Assembly (NCBI GenBank): GCA_964356415.1
Contig: CAYHHK010000005.1
Coordinates: forward strand, 1 to 59,718
Direction of reading: 5' to 3'
DNA length: 59,718 nucleotides
Origin: JAPLDB01 sp964356415
GTDB lineage: Bacteria > Bacteroidota > Bacteroidia > AKYH767-A > 2013-40CM-41-45
Below the pieces are notes generated by a model. It was not told the origin of the DNA. It saw nothing but the letters and a program-made list of their open reading frames with translations, and did no database searches. The position numbers were made by a program, and so were the translations under genes. Below are positions 35,889 through 45,600 of this stretch, one piece after another. The stretch's first letter is position 1. Each line of letters begins with the position of its first letter.

Positions 35889-36143
35889 ATGGAAGACATA
35901 ATTGCCAAACTCAAAACTGAGATCATTACCCAGCTCAACCTCGAAGACAAAACCCCTGCAGATATCCAGACTGATGCGCCACTTTTCGGCGACGGGCTTG
36001 GGCTGGATTCTATTGATGCACTTGAACTCATCGTACTGCTTGAAAAAAATTACGGACTTAAACTCGATAAGCCTGAAGACGGCAAAGCGGTTTTTCATTC
36101 GGTGAAGTCAATGGCTGAGTTTATTCAGTCGAAGAAAAAATAA
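35889..36143 (+). CDS. Acyl carrier protein
   Basis: 84 residues with the phosphopantetheine site Ser41 in GLGLDSIDALEL. The surrounding three-helix pattern and acidic face are normal for ACP. It carries the growing acyl chain for the adjacent ketosynthases. A dedicated ACP within the operon, separate from fatty-acid ACP, is typical for aryl-polyene/flexirubin-type clusters. It is followed by a 90-bp spacer with gaatttcgaa-like words before ketosynthase 2. Confidence 0.93.
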   Translation: MEDIIAKLKTEIITQLNLEDKTPADIQTDAPLFGDGLGLDSIDALELIVLLEKNYGLKLDKPEDGKAVFHSVKSMAEFIQSKKK

Positions 36144-36233
36144 ATTTCCTCAATTCCGAATATTTAATGTCGAATTTCGAAATATATCCGGATTTCATTT
36201 TTTTTTGAAAAGCAGATTTAGATATTCGATATC

Positions 36234-37439
36234 ATGCAAGGGAAAGTTTACATAACAGGTTTGGGGATAATTTCAGCCATCGGTAATACTGTGGACGAAT
36301 CCCTTCAATCCCTCCTTGAATCAAAGACAGGTGTCGGTAAAATCTCAATTCTGAAAACGGCCCTGAGTGAAACCCATCCCGGCGCAGAAGTAAAGAAGAC
36401 CAATGAAGAGTTACGGGCAATGTCCGGACTTCTTCAGGACAAATATTTTTCGCGCACAACCTTGCTTGGAATGATTGCGGCCCGGCAGGCCGTTGCATCA
36501 GCAAAAATCGAGAACATGAAGGAGCTGCGTACAGGATTCATCTCTGCAACCAGTGTTGGAGGAATGGATCGTACCGAAGTTTTTTATGAAGAATTTTCAA
36601 AAGACAATTCACGTGGGCATTTGCGTGATGTTATTACCCATGACTGCGGAGAAAGCACAGAAGCAATTGCCTTGCAACTCGGCATCAAAGATTATGTCGA
36701 TACAATAAGCACCGCTTGTTCATCTTCTGCAAATGCCATTATGCTGGGTGCAAAGCTTATTAAACAGGGTAAACTTGACAGAGTCATTGCCGGCGGAACA
36801 GATGCCTTGTCACGTTTTACACTGAACGGATTTAATTCGCTGATGATCCTCGACAAACAACTCTGTCAGCCGTTTGACGAAAACCGCAGAGGCCTGAACA
36901 TGGGGGAGGGAGCAGGATTCATCGTGCTTGAATCGGAAAAAAATCCCGGAATAGAAAAAAAAGAGATCTTCGGAGAACTGACAGGTTATGCAAATACCAA
37001 CGATGCATACCATCAGACAGCCTCATCTCCTGATGCTAAAGGTGCAATCATGGCAATGTCGCAGGCGATGCAAATGGCAAAACTATCGCCGGATCAGATT
37101 GATTACATCAATGCACATGGAACAGGTACGCCAAACAACGACCTTACTGAGGAAACTGCATTCAATACAATTTTTGGTGAGCACATTCCACCATTCAGTT
37201 CTACAAAGGGATATACAGGACATACGCTGGCAGCAGCCGGTGGAATTGAGACCGTCTTCTCTCTCCTTGCTTTGAAACATGGGTTGATCTTTCCCAATCT
37301 CCGATACGAAACAATGATGAAGGAATTTCATTTCAGTCCTGTGACAGAATTGAAGCGGCAGGTTCAGTTGAAAAACGTGATCTCTAATTCATTTGGATTT
37401 GGAGGGAATAATTCGTCATTACTTTTTTCAAAAACCTGA
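36234..37439 (+). CDS. 3-oxoacyl-ACP synthase (ketosynthase 2), polyene-type cluster
   Basis: 401 residues of the FabF family with an intact triad: C162 (STACSSSANA), H295 (NAHGTGTP) and H330 (KGYTGHTLAAAGG). GMNMGEGAGF-like text (GLNMGEGAGFIVLE) is at about 220-233. It is the more canonical condensing enzyme of the two. The next ketosynthase-fold gene downstream lacks the nucleophile, so the two probably form a KS/CLF heterodimer as in aryl-polyene synthases. The start codon ATG at 36234 follows a repeat-like spacer. Confidence 0.94.
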   Translation: MQGKVYITGLGIISAIGNTVDESLQSLLESKTGVGKISILKTALSETHPGAEVKKTNEELRAMSGLLQDKYFSRTTLLGMIAARQAVASAKIENMKELRTGFISATSVGGMDRTEVFYEEFSKDNSRGHLRDVITHDCGESTEAIALQLGIKDYVDTISTACSSSANAIMLGAKLIKQGKLDRVIAGGTDALSRFTLNGFNSLMILDKQLCQPFDENRRGLNMGEGAGFIVLESEKNPGIEKKEIFGELTGYANTNDAYHQTASSPDAKGAIMAMSQAMQMAKLSPDQIDYINAHGTGTPNNDLTEETAFNTIFGEHIPPFSSTKGYTGHTLAAAGGIETVFSLLALKHGLIFPNLRYETMMKEFHFSPVTELKRQVQLKNVISNSFGFGGNNSSLLFSKT

Positions 37440-37666
37440 AATGGAACTTGCCACGAATTCCACTAATTTTCACAAATTAATGAATGAGACGATTTATTTG
37501 AAATTCATATTTATTTGCAAATTATTTCCTGACCTGCTTTTATCAATTCGGGCAATTGGTGGAAACATGAATTCAGCTGCATTGGTGTCTATTTATGTAA
37601 TAATTGGCTGCTCGAATTCAAATACATTAGTGTCAATTCGTGAAATTGGTGGCAAAGAAATTTGAT
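37440..37666. repeat. Word-repeat spacer between ketosynthase 2 and the CLF-like gene
   Basis: The word (t)caattcg(t/g)g.aattggtgg recurs: at about 37542-37563 and 37630-37655, with attggtg at 37584. The spacer is within the cluster and has no coding support. Confidence 0.5.
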
Positions 37667-38722
37667 ATGGAAATTTACATCAGATCAGCTTCTTGTATTT
37701 CACCGCAGCCAACCTTTGGAACAGTTGCCCTGCCTGCCGATATCAAAACATTTTCTGAAAATAAACTTTTATCAATCGAGCCTGATTATAAAACACACCT
37801 GAATATTCCTTCCGCAAGAAGAATGAGCCGGCTCATCAAAATGGGAGTTTGTGCCGCATTAAGCTGTGTGAGAGATTCTGGTGTGCAAACTCCGGATGCA
37901 ATCATCTGTGGAACAGGTTTGGGCTGCATGGAGGACTCAGAAAAATTTCTTGCTTCATTGCTTGACAACAACGAACAAACTTTATCTCCCACCTCATTTA
38001 TTTTTTCCACACACAATACTGTTGCAGCACAGGTTGCTTTGTTATTGCAATGCAATAATTACAACTTCACGCACACGCATCGTGGATTGTCGTTTGAGAA
38101 TTCATTGATGGATGCAATGTTATTTTTAAATGACCACCCGCAGTCAAATGTGCTTGTCGGTGCAACGGATGAAATCACTACTACCAGTTTCAAAATATTG
38201 GAGCGGCTGGGTGGAATAAGTAAAGAGGTCGGAAGTAATTCTTTGAATGAAAAGCAGACTTCAGGAACAATAGCAGGGGAGGGCTCTGCATTTTTTAATT
38301 TGAAAAGCATCAACGATAAAAACAATTTAGCGAAGTTTATCGCTGTTGAAACATTTTCTAACCCTGAGAGCGAAGTTGAAATAGCTGAAAAGATAGGCGC
38401 ATTCGTTGGTCAACATAAGATATCCGCCGGTGATTTCATCCTGCTTGGAAACAATGGTGATGTAAATGGAGACATGATTTACAAGTCTGCCATCGAAGAC
38501 CATTTCAGTCATAACAAGACCGGCATGTACAAGCACTTGTGTGGTGATTACCATACTTCAACTGCTTTTGCTTTCTGGCTGAGCGCACTTATGCTAAAGG
38601 AGCAACGAATTCCGAAATACATATCTCCTGAGAGACCGGTCGCATTTGCTCCGGAAAGGATTTTGATCCTCAATCATTATAAAGGCAGGGAGTTTTCTTT
38701 GTTGCTGCTTGAAAGATGCTGA
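37667..38722 (+). CDS. Chain-length-factor-like ketosynthase homologue (Ketoacyl-synt_2 type)
   Basis: 351 residues from the ATG at 37667; the frame extends nine codons further upstream without family support. The N-terminal condensing-enzyme half is recognisable (RMSRLIKMGVCAALSCVRDSG, PDAIICGTGLGCMEDSEKFL, LSPTSFIFSTHNTVAAQVAL). The nucleophile region reads THTHRGLSFENSLMDAM, so the catalytic Cys is absent. This matches the N-terminal ketoacyl-synthase-like family PF13723 found in aryl-polyene clusters, where it partners a true KS and tunes chain length. It sits just after ketosynthase 2. The stop overlaps the deacetylase gene by 7 bp. Confidence 0.85.
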   Translation: MEIYIRSASCISPQPTFGTVALPADIKTFSENKLLSIEPDYKTHLNIPSARRMSRLIKMGVCAALSCVRDSGVQTPDAIICGTGLGCMEDSEKFLASLLDNNEQTLSPTSFIFSTHNTVAAQVALLLQCNNYNFTHTHRGLSFENSLMDAMLFLNDHPQSNVLVGATDEITTTSFKILERLGGISKEVGSNSLNEKQTSGTIAGEGSAFFNLKSINDKNNLAKFIAVETFSNPESEVEIAEKIGAFVGQHKISAGDFILLGNNGDVNGDMIYKSAIEDHFSHNKTGMYKHLCGDYHTSTAFAFWLSALMLKEQRIPKYISPERPVAFAPERILILNHYKGREFSLLLLERC

Positions 38723-39492
38723 ACTACCGCGATTCATCAATTGTATTCATTCTGATCATTCTTGGCCTGATGGCATATGATTATATGTATCACATTTCAG
38801 TGTGGTATTATTTAATTGCGTTCTTTTTGTTTAGTCTGACAATATTTTTCGGAAGTTATTTTATTCAGTCCGGCTTTTTTTTGAAAGCCTATTGCAATGG
38901 CGATGAAAACAAAGGTCAGATTGCTATTACCTTTGACGATGGTCCACATGAGAATACACCACTAATTCTCGATGTGCTGAAAAAAAACAATGCTACTGCA
39001 GCATTCTTTTGCATTGGGAAGAATATTGCGGGAAAGGAAAATATTGTAAAGAGAATTAACGATGAAGGGCACGTTGTTTCAAATCATTCTTTTTCTCATC
39101 ATAACTTATTTGATTTTTTCTCTGTGAAAAAATTGAAACAGGATGTTTCCAAAACCGATGAACTGATTCTCCAAAGTACCGGGAAAAGAAATAAATTATT
39201 CCGGCCCCCGTTTGGTGTAACCACACCGAATATTGCACAAATGGTTAAGGAAATGGATTATAAAGTGATCGGCTGGAACCTGAGATCGTACGATACCACC
39301 ATAAAAGACCATGACCGGCTCATGAACAGGATCCTGAAAGGAATAAAAAACGGTTCATTAATTTTGCTGCACGATACAACTCCCGGTATAGATATTGTTT
39401 TGCAGAAAGTACTGGATCATGCCAGTGAAAGAAATCTGAAAGTGGTCAGCATTGAAGAGATGTTTCAAATAAACGCTTATGAATCGGTTTAA
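38716..39492 (+). CDS. NodB-domain polysaccharide deacetylase, membrane-anchored
   Basis: 258 residues with two N-terminal hydrophobic segments (about 8-25 and 30-50). The NodB domain has all the metal and catalytic motifs: TFDDG at 72-76, H124 and H128 in NHSFSHHN, and RPPFG at 163-167. It should remove acyl groups from an N- or O-acylated substrate on the periplasmic side. Deacetylases of this kind recur in Bacteroidota flexirubin-type clusters, where their substrate is uncertain. It overlaps both neighbours (7 bp upstream, 14 bp downstream). Confidence 0.9.
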   Translation: MLNYRDSSIVFILIILGLMAYDYMYHISVWYYLIAFFLFSLTIFFGSYFIQSGFFLKAYCNGDENKGQIAITFDDGPHENTPLILDVLKKNNATAAFFCIGKNIAGKENIVKRINDEGHVVSNHSFSHHNLFDFFSVKKLKQDVSKTDELILQSTGKRNKLFRPPFGVTTPNIAQMVKEMDYKVIGWNLRSYDTTIKDHDRLMNRILKGIKNGSLILLHDTTPGIDIVLQKVLDHASERNLKVVSIEEMFQINAYESV

Positions 39493-40120
39493 TAAATATA
39501 TTTCATTTTTAATTCTTTACTTCATTCCTGTCCTGACGAATGCTCAACAGGCAATGAAATCAATGGCAGATACAACTGCATTTAAAAATGGCCTTGCGCA
39601 ATTTTCAAGATCAACACAAACTATTCAGGGTGAATTTGTACAGGAAAAAAAACTAAAGATGCTCAATGATAAAGTGGTAAGTAGGGGTTCGTTGCATTTT
39701 AAGAAAGAGAATAAACTCAGGTGGGAATATACGGAGCCGTTTAGCTATATCATTTCATTGAATAATGGTAAAGTCATGCTGAAAGACGAAGGAAAGGTTT
39801 CCAGTTATGATGCAAATGCCAATAAACTCTTCCTTGAGCTAAATGATATACTGATCACCTGTATCAACGGGAATATATTTCAGATCAAAAAATTCTCATT
39901 TCGATTCTTGGAGACTGAAAAAAACAACATAGCTGAACTGACGCCCGTAAATTCAGCAATGAAAAATTTTATTGACAAGATCATTCTATACTTTGACAAA
40001 ACCGACTTCACAGTGACAAAAGTGGATATGATTGAGCCGTCGCAAAACAACACTGTAATTCATTTCAAAAATAAAAAATTGAATGGCGATATTCCGGACA
40101 AATATTTTGTTCTCAATTAA
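39479..40120 (+). CDS. LolA-like outer-membrane lipoprotein carrier
   Basis: 213 residues with a signal peptide (ISFLILYFIPVLTNAQQ). The body shows the LolA pattern: IQGEFVQEKKLKMLNDKVVS, GSLHFKKENKLRWEYTEPFS and the C-terminal DFTVTKVDMIEPSQNNT strand. LolA-type proteins carry hydrophobic cargo through the periplasm. In aryl-polyene and flexirubin clusters a LolA copy is thought to help move the lipid-like product to the outer membrane. Overlaps the deacetylase by 14 bp. Confidence 0.9.
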   Translation: MNRFNKYISFLILYFIPVLTNAQQAMKSMADTTAFKNGLAQFSRSTQTIQGEFVQEKKLKMLNDKVVSRGSLHFKKENKLRWEYTEPFSYIISLNNGKVMLKDEGKVSSYDANANKLFLELNDILITCINGNIFQIKKFSFRFLETEKNNIAELTPVNSAMKNFIDKIILYFDKTDFTVTKVDMIEPSQNNTVIHFKNKKLNGDIPDKYFVLN

Positions 40121-40152
40121 AATGATTTTAAATACAGATAACGCTGATTCTG

Positions 40153-40851
40153 ATGAAAGCTGTTCAAATCTTTTTTAATCTGTTTTATCGACGTCACCTC
40201 TGTCTCGTTTTTGCTTCGTTTTGTTGTTGCTTCTTACTTAGTTCCTGCTCCCCGAAAATGTTCACAGATTTGAAAAGCGCAGAAGGTCGTTATTCAAAAG
40301 GAATGCTGGCTTTGTTCCGTCCGGGTCAGAACGAAAGCCTCGTTTACAAAACAATGATCAAATACAAAGACAAGGAATTCAGTTCGCTTACTTACCTGAA
40401 TGCATTGAGTGATTCGGTATTCAAAATTGTTTTGCTTTCTAACTTTGGCAATACACTTTTTGAAGCTGAGATTTCAAGAGACAGGTTTACTGTGAACAAT
40501 GTAATATCTTACCTCAACAGAAAACCCATACTTAAATTGCTTGAAGGCGACTGGAGAATATTGCTGGGAGGAAATTTAAAAAAAAATATTCCACATCTTT
40601 TTGCTGAAAACAGCCAAAGCACGGTGTTTGATTTCGTTGACGGCAGAACGAATGCCCTGTATCATTACGATCCTGTTACTAAATCGGTAAACATGATCGA
40701 ATCTTATAAGGGTAAATCAAAGAAGGTGCTTGTGAGTATTGAATCAATGCAGGACTTTCAGCCCGAAGTGTTTTCAATTGAGCATCCTTCACTGCATTTG
40801 AAGATTACGATGTCACTACTAAAAAAAGCAAGCAATGAATCTGTTGAATGA
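40153..40851 (+). CDS. Cluster lipoprotein (DUF3261-like or LolB-like)
   Basis: 232 residues. The lipobox LLSSCSPKMF puts the lipidated Cys near residue 32. The body is beta-rich (VYKTMIKYKDKEFSSLTYL, FKIVLLSNFGNTLFEAEI, LHLKITMSLLKKAS), consistent with a LolB/DUF3261-like half barrel. In aryl-polyene clusters a lipoprotein of this kind follows LolA and may receive the cargo at the outer membrane. Function is inferred by position and shape. It overlaps the dehydratase by 17 bp. Confidence 0.75.
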   Translation: MKAVQIFFNLFYRRHLCLVFASFCCCFLLSSCSPKMFTDLKSAEGRYSKGMLALFRPGQNESLVYKTMIKYKDKEFSSLTYLNALSDSVFKIVLLSNFGNTLFEAEISRDRFTVNNVISYLNRKPILKLLEGDWRILLGGNLKKNIPHLFAENSQSTVFDFVDGRTNALYHYDPVTKSVNMIESYKGKSKKVLVSIESMQDFQPEVFSIEHPSLHLKITMSLLKKASNESVE

Positions 40852-41206
40852 TTTTTTCAAAATAATGGATGTCAGCAAGGCAGATCAAAAGTTCACGATT
40901 GGTGTTGAATTAAATCCTGCCCATGAAATATTTCGAGGGCATTTTCCCGGCAATCCTGTTGTGCCCGGTGTATGCATGGTTCAGATGCTGAAAGAAATTC
41001 TGAAGCACATTTTTACTAAGGATTTCACAATGAAGGAGGCTTCTCAATTAAAATTCCTTGCAATCCTGAATCCCAATGAAGTGAAAGCACTCGTCGTTGA
41101 GTTTTCTGTATTAAAGGATGATAAGGACGGCATGGTTGTCTCCGGCACTTTTCAAAAAGCGGAGTTGATTTTTCTAAAGTTCAAAGGAATATTCATTGCC
41201 AATTAG
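40835..41206 (+). CDS. 3-hydroxyacyl-ACP dehydratase (FabZ-like hot-dog)
   Basis: 123 residues. The FabZ signature RGHFPGNPVVPGVCMVQMLK contains the catalytic His36. It would dehydrate 3-hydroxyacyl-ACP to trans-2-enoyl-ACP, giving the conjugated double bonds of a polyene. No enoyl reductase follows, as expected if unsaturation is retained. There is no ketoreductase in the cluster, so one must be supplied elsewhere. Overlaps the lipoprotein gene by 17 bp and is followed by a 285-bp gap that contains a decayed nuclease gene. Confidence 0.9.
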   Translation: MNLLNDFFKIMDVSKADQKFTIGVELNPAHEIFRGHFPGNPVVPGVCMVQMLKEILKHIFTKDFTMKEASQLKFLAILNPNEVKALVVEFSVLKDDKDGMVVSGTFQKAELIFLKFKGIFIAN

Positions 41207-41214
41207 GTATTGCA

Positions 41215-41356
41215 TTTGCGAGGGAGGAACGACCGGAGCAATCCGTCTATCATTTTTTGAGGAGAAGCGGATCAAAGCCGGAAAAGCAAAATCAAATTGA
41301 TTGAAAGCATAAATCCGAATTGGGCGGACTTGTCGGATGTGATTAAAAATTGGTAA
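41215..41356 (+). pseudogene. Decayed GIY-YIG nuclease C-terminus
   Basis: From 41261 to the TAA at 41354-41356 one frame reads SRKSKIKLIESINPNWADLS and then DVIKNW. This matches the usual C-terminal end of Bacteroidota GIY-YIG (URI-type) nucleases. Just upstream, a different frame reads EEKRIKAG, the expected preceding residues, so the frame is broken near 41280. The rest of the gene is unrecognisable. It lies inside the polyene-type cluster between dehydratase and glycosyltransferase. Confidence 0.7.
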
Positions 41357-41490
41357 CATGCTTCAAATGAAAAGATTACTTCATCCCGACTGACAATTCT
41401 CCCCGTTAGCTCACAATTGCAAACAAATAATTTGGCTGTCAGAAAAACTGTTTTCCCAATCCTTCCCTAAAACGTATTTTGCACCCAATT

Positions 41491-42303
41491 ATGTCCGGCA
41501 TTGCCCAAAACCTTTTCGAAAAACAAAACTGCTGCGTTCTCATTCCGACATATAACAACGCTGGAACGCTGGAGGCTGTTATTAATAGTGTGCTTGCCTA
41601 TACCAACAGGATCATCATTGTAAATGACGGTTCTACAGACGAGACAAAAAGCATCCTTGAGAAATTCTCCCACCTGCATCTGGTTTCCTTTCCCATGAAT
41701 AAAGGTAAAGGCATGGCATTGAGGGCCGGCTTTAAAGAGGTAGTTGCAATGGGTTATGACAAGGCGATAACAATTGATTCTGACGGACAACATTATGCAG
41801 ACGATATTCCATTCTTTTTTAAAAAACTAGAGCAACAACCGGATGCATTGATCGTCGGTGCCCGTAACATGACAGCAGAGGGGATACCGGGTAAGAGCAG
41901 CTTTGGACACAAAATTTCGAATTTCTGGTTTCACTTTGAAACAGGAATCAATTTGCCTGACACACAGTCGGGTTTCAGGTTGTATCCTGTCAGGGAGCTG
42001 AGCAGAATGAATTTCTTTACTACAAAATTTGAATTCGAAATCGAAGTCCTTGTAAGGGCTTCATGGTCAGGCATTCCTGTTGTTTCAGTTCCGATCAAAG
42101 TTTTTTATGCTCCCGGCAAAGAAAGGATTACACACTTCCGCCCGTTCACCGATTTTACAAGGGTAAGTTTTTTACACACCTGGCTGGTCATCCTTACGGC
42201 CTTATGGTTCTTTCCGCAACGGTTTTTCAACCGAATTAAAAAAAAAACTTCAGGAAGATCTTTCTGGAGGCGTTTACCAACCCCAATGAATCTACAGCAA
42301 TAA
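41491..42303 (+). CDS. GT2-family glycosyltransferase, 5' part of a frame-broken GT2-DUF2062 gene
   Basis: About 271 residues from the preferred ATG at 41491; the frame is open back to TTG 41479. GT-A motifs are visible: CCVLIPTYNNAGTL, RIIIVNDGSTDETKSI, GYDKAITIDSDGQHYADDI (the D-x-D region) and the acceptor part GFRLYPVREL. After RFFNRIKKK the frame runs into an A10 run (42238-42247) and ends soon after in 19 unrelated residues. The DUF2062 domain continues in the -1 frame directly downstream. The true product is probably one about 390-residue protein, adding a sugar to the cluster product or to an outer-membrane lipid. Confidence 0.85.
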   Translation: MSGIAQNLFEKQNCCVLIPTYNNAGTLEAVINSVLAYTNRIIIVNDGSTDETKSILEKFSHLHLVSFPMNKGKGMALRAGFKEVVAMGYDKAITIDSDGQHYADDIPFFFKKLEQQPDALIVGARNMTAEGIPGKSSFGHKISNFWFHFETGINLPDTQSGFRLYPVRELSRMNFFTTKFEFEIEVLVRASWSGIPVVSVPIKVFYAPGKERITHFRPFTDFTRVSFLHTWLVILTALWFFPQRFFNRIKKKTSGRSFWRRLPTPMNLQQ

Positions 42304-42659
42304 AATCAGCTTCAGTAGGATTCGGATTATTCATGGGAATTTTTCCCGCCTGGGGTTATCAGATGATCATTGCTTTCGCGCTTGCACATATTTTCCGGCT
42401 TAATAAAGCCATTGTCATCATTGCCTCCAATATCAGCATCCCACCCATGATACCATTTATCCTCTATGGCAGCATGAAAACAGGGTCGGTCTTGCTCGGT
42501 CAGCCATTGGCGCTTACCTTTCACGACATTACTCTTGATGTTGTAAAAAAGATGCTTGTGCAATATATTCCGGGGAGCATTGTGTTTGCTTTGATTGTTG
42601 GATTTTTAGGTTGGCTTCTTACATTTGCCATCCTTAAGTTCACAAGGAAAAACGTTTAG
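42249..42659 (+). CDS. DUF2062 domain, 3' part of the same frame-broken gene
   Basis: Reading from 42249 in the second frame gives FRKIFLEAFTNPNESTAIKS, then the DUF2062 motif VGFGLFMGIFPAWGYQM, with membrane segments MIIAFALAHIF and IVFALIVGFLGWLLTFAIL. An ATG lies at 42333, but the conserved sequence begins before it, so this is not an independent gene. In other Bacteroidota, GT2 and DUF2062 are found in one polypeptide. One base added in the A10 run would restore the full reading frame. DUF2062 is a membrane-anchored domain of unknown function. Confidence 0.8.
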   Translation, partial: FRKIFLEAFTNPNESTAIKSASVGFGLFMGIFPAWGYQMIIAFALAHIFRLNKAIVIIASNISIPPMIPFILYGSMKTGSVLLGQPLALTFHDITLDVVKKMLVQYIPGSIVFALIVGFLGWLLTFAILKFTRKNV

Positions 42660-42667
42660 TACGTAAA

Positions 42668-45600
42668 TTGGCAACCCTCTTTCTGGCACTTTATTCTTTT
42701 TTTAATAAGCACCTGAAAATTTTCTGGACAGGTGTTATCATGTTGTGCCTTCTGGTTGCCTGGTTTGCATCAAAGATTCAGTTTGAAGAGGACATCACAC
42801 GCTTCCTTCCCCTGGGCGAGAAAAATTCACTTGCAGTAAAGGAAGCATTTGCCAATAACAAACTGAAAGATAAGTTGGTAGTCATGGTTTCATCTTCATT
42901 TCCCGGTGAAGATGGCATTGCTGCCATGACTTCATTCGCCGATTCCTTTGCCAATAAAGTCAATACAAAACTTGACTCGCATTTTGTTGACCATATCCTA
43001 TACCATATCGAAGAAAGCTCATTCATGGATCTTTATGATGAATTGTATAGTAATCTTCCTCTTTATTTAGACAATGCTGATTATGAATATTTAGATTCGC
43101 TTATCAGGGACAGCGCTATTGACAGCGCCATGCGGAAAAATTACAAGTCGTTACTGGCTCCTTCCGGTATTGTTATGGGAAGGTTTATTGAAAAAGATCC
43201 TCTTGGTTTTGGTCCTGTTATCCTCAATAAGCTCAAACAACTTCAGCTCGATAATAATTATGAAATAGACAACGGATATATTTTTGCAAAGGACAAGAAA
43301 ACGCTGCTGCTGTTTATCGCCCCTGCTTTTGATGCGGGGGATACCAAAATGAACACGCGCTTTATCACTACTTTAAAGGAAGTGATTGCGGAAAAGTCAG
43401 CACAATCAGGCAAAGTTGAAGTCACCTTTTTCGGAGGAGCAGTGGTTTCTCTTGCAAATGCGCAGCAGATGAAGAAAGATTCGATCCTCTCTTCGTCAAT
43501 TGCTCTGGTGCTGATCATTCTCATGCTTTATTTTTTCTTCCGCAAGAAAAGAGTGTTGTTGCTGATCATTTTTCCTGTTGCTTTTGGCGGTGGCTTTGCA
43601 CTTGCACTCTTGTACCTGATCAAGGCTAAGGTTTCAATCATTGCCGTTGGTGCGGGATCAGTTGTGCTTGGACTGGCCATCAATTACTCGCTTCACTTCC
43701 TGGTGCATCTCAAACACGTTCGCAATGTGAAGCAAACCATTCGTGACCTCGCATCTCCGATGACAATCGGAAGCATTACCACCATTGGCGCTTTTCTTGG
43801 CTTACTTTTTATCAAATCTGAATTGTTGCACGATTTCGGAATGTTCGCAGCATTTAGCCTCGTTGGCGCGGCTTTCTTTTCACTTGTTATTCTTCCACAT
43901 GCATTTACATATTTTGATATCGGCAAACTGGAAACCATTTCACGTTTCGAAAAAACGATCGACAGCATTGTTTCATTCAGGTTTCGGAAAAAGAAACCGC
44001 TGATCATTGTTGTAATTGCAGTAACATGTATCCTCACATGGTTTGCTTTCGATGTAGAATTTGAAGACGACCTCATGAGCATGAATTACATGCCTGATGA
44101 GATTGCCGGCGCAGAGAAAAAACTTGACGCAATCAACGATGCACATCTGAAGTCTGTATTCTGTATTTCTTATGGATCTTCCGTGGATGAAGCTGCCAAC
44201 GCCAATAACAATGTAAATCAAAGGCTGTCTGAACTCAAAGAAAAAGGCGTTATCGCAGGCCGGTCATCGGTATCTGATTTTTTAATTTCAGACTCTCTTC
44301 AGCGAAGGCGGATTGAAAATTGGAAGAATTACTGGACAAAGGAACGAAAGGATATAGTGAAGGCCGACATCAATCTGTATGCAGCTAAATCAGGATTTAC
44401 CGGTTCCGCATTCGACCCTTTCTTTTCCATGCTCGACCGACAATATCAGCCCGTCGATATGCTTGCTTCGCCTGTATTTAAGAATTCAATGCTTTCGGAA
44501 TTTGTCTCTGTTAAGAACAATGTTGTTACCATCCTTACCGGGATCAAAGTCGCAGAGGAGAACAGAGCTCAGCTTTTTGCTGAACTCTCCGGTATTTCGA
44601 ATGCCCTCGTCTTCGATAAATTATTTGTTTCAACTCAACTCGTTCAATTTCTCCAAAGTGACTTCAATTCCGTGCTTTATATTTCTTCTATATTGGTTTT
44701 CTTTTTCCTGCTCCTCTCTTTCGGAAGAATAGAGCTTGCAGTTTTCAGCTTCCTTCCTATGCTCATCAGCTGGATTTGGATCCTCGGCATCATGGCAATC
44801 ATTGGAATGAAGTTCAATATCGTAAACATCATCATCTCAACCTTTATCTTCGGATTGGGAGATGACTATAGCATTTTTAATTCGGAAGGAATGCTGAGGG
44901 AATATTCTCGCGGGCAGAAAATGTTATCTTCTTTCAAAACATCAATTCTGCTTTCTGCATTGACTTCATTCATCGGAGTGGGCACATTGATTTTTGCGCA
45001 ACATCCTGCCCTCAGGTCAATATCGTTGATTACCATCATCGGATTGTTGTGTGTTGTATTTATCTCATTCTATGTGCAGCCCATGCTTTATGAATTTCTC
45101 ATTTTGAACCGGAAGAAAAATGGAAGAGTGCCGCTGACTTTTCTTTCAATCCTTCAGTCTGTATTTGCATTCTCTTATTTTTTTCTTGGCTGTGTGTTAC
45201 TTACAATTGTTGCAATTTTTATTTACCCCATTCTCCCTTTTAAAAAGAAAAATAAAAAGAAACTGCTTCACAATTTACTGAGCCTTTTTTGTGGATCACT
45301 GGTCTACATCATGTTCAATGTAAAAAAGAAAATCATCAATGTGCATGGTGAAGATTTTTTAAAGCCTGCAGTAGTGATTGCCAACCACCAATCTTTCCTC
45401 GATATTTTGCTTACTGTAATGATCAGTAATAAAAATGTATTACTGGTTAACGATTGGGTTTGGAACTCACCTTTCTTCGGCTTGGTAGTAAAACGTGCAG
45501 GATTTTATCCCGTTAGCAAAGGTTTTGAAGAAAGTATTCCTGCATTGGAGGAAGCTGTAAAAAGCGGATATAGCATAGTCGTTTTTCCTGAAGGTACACG

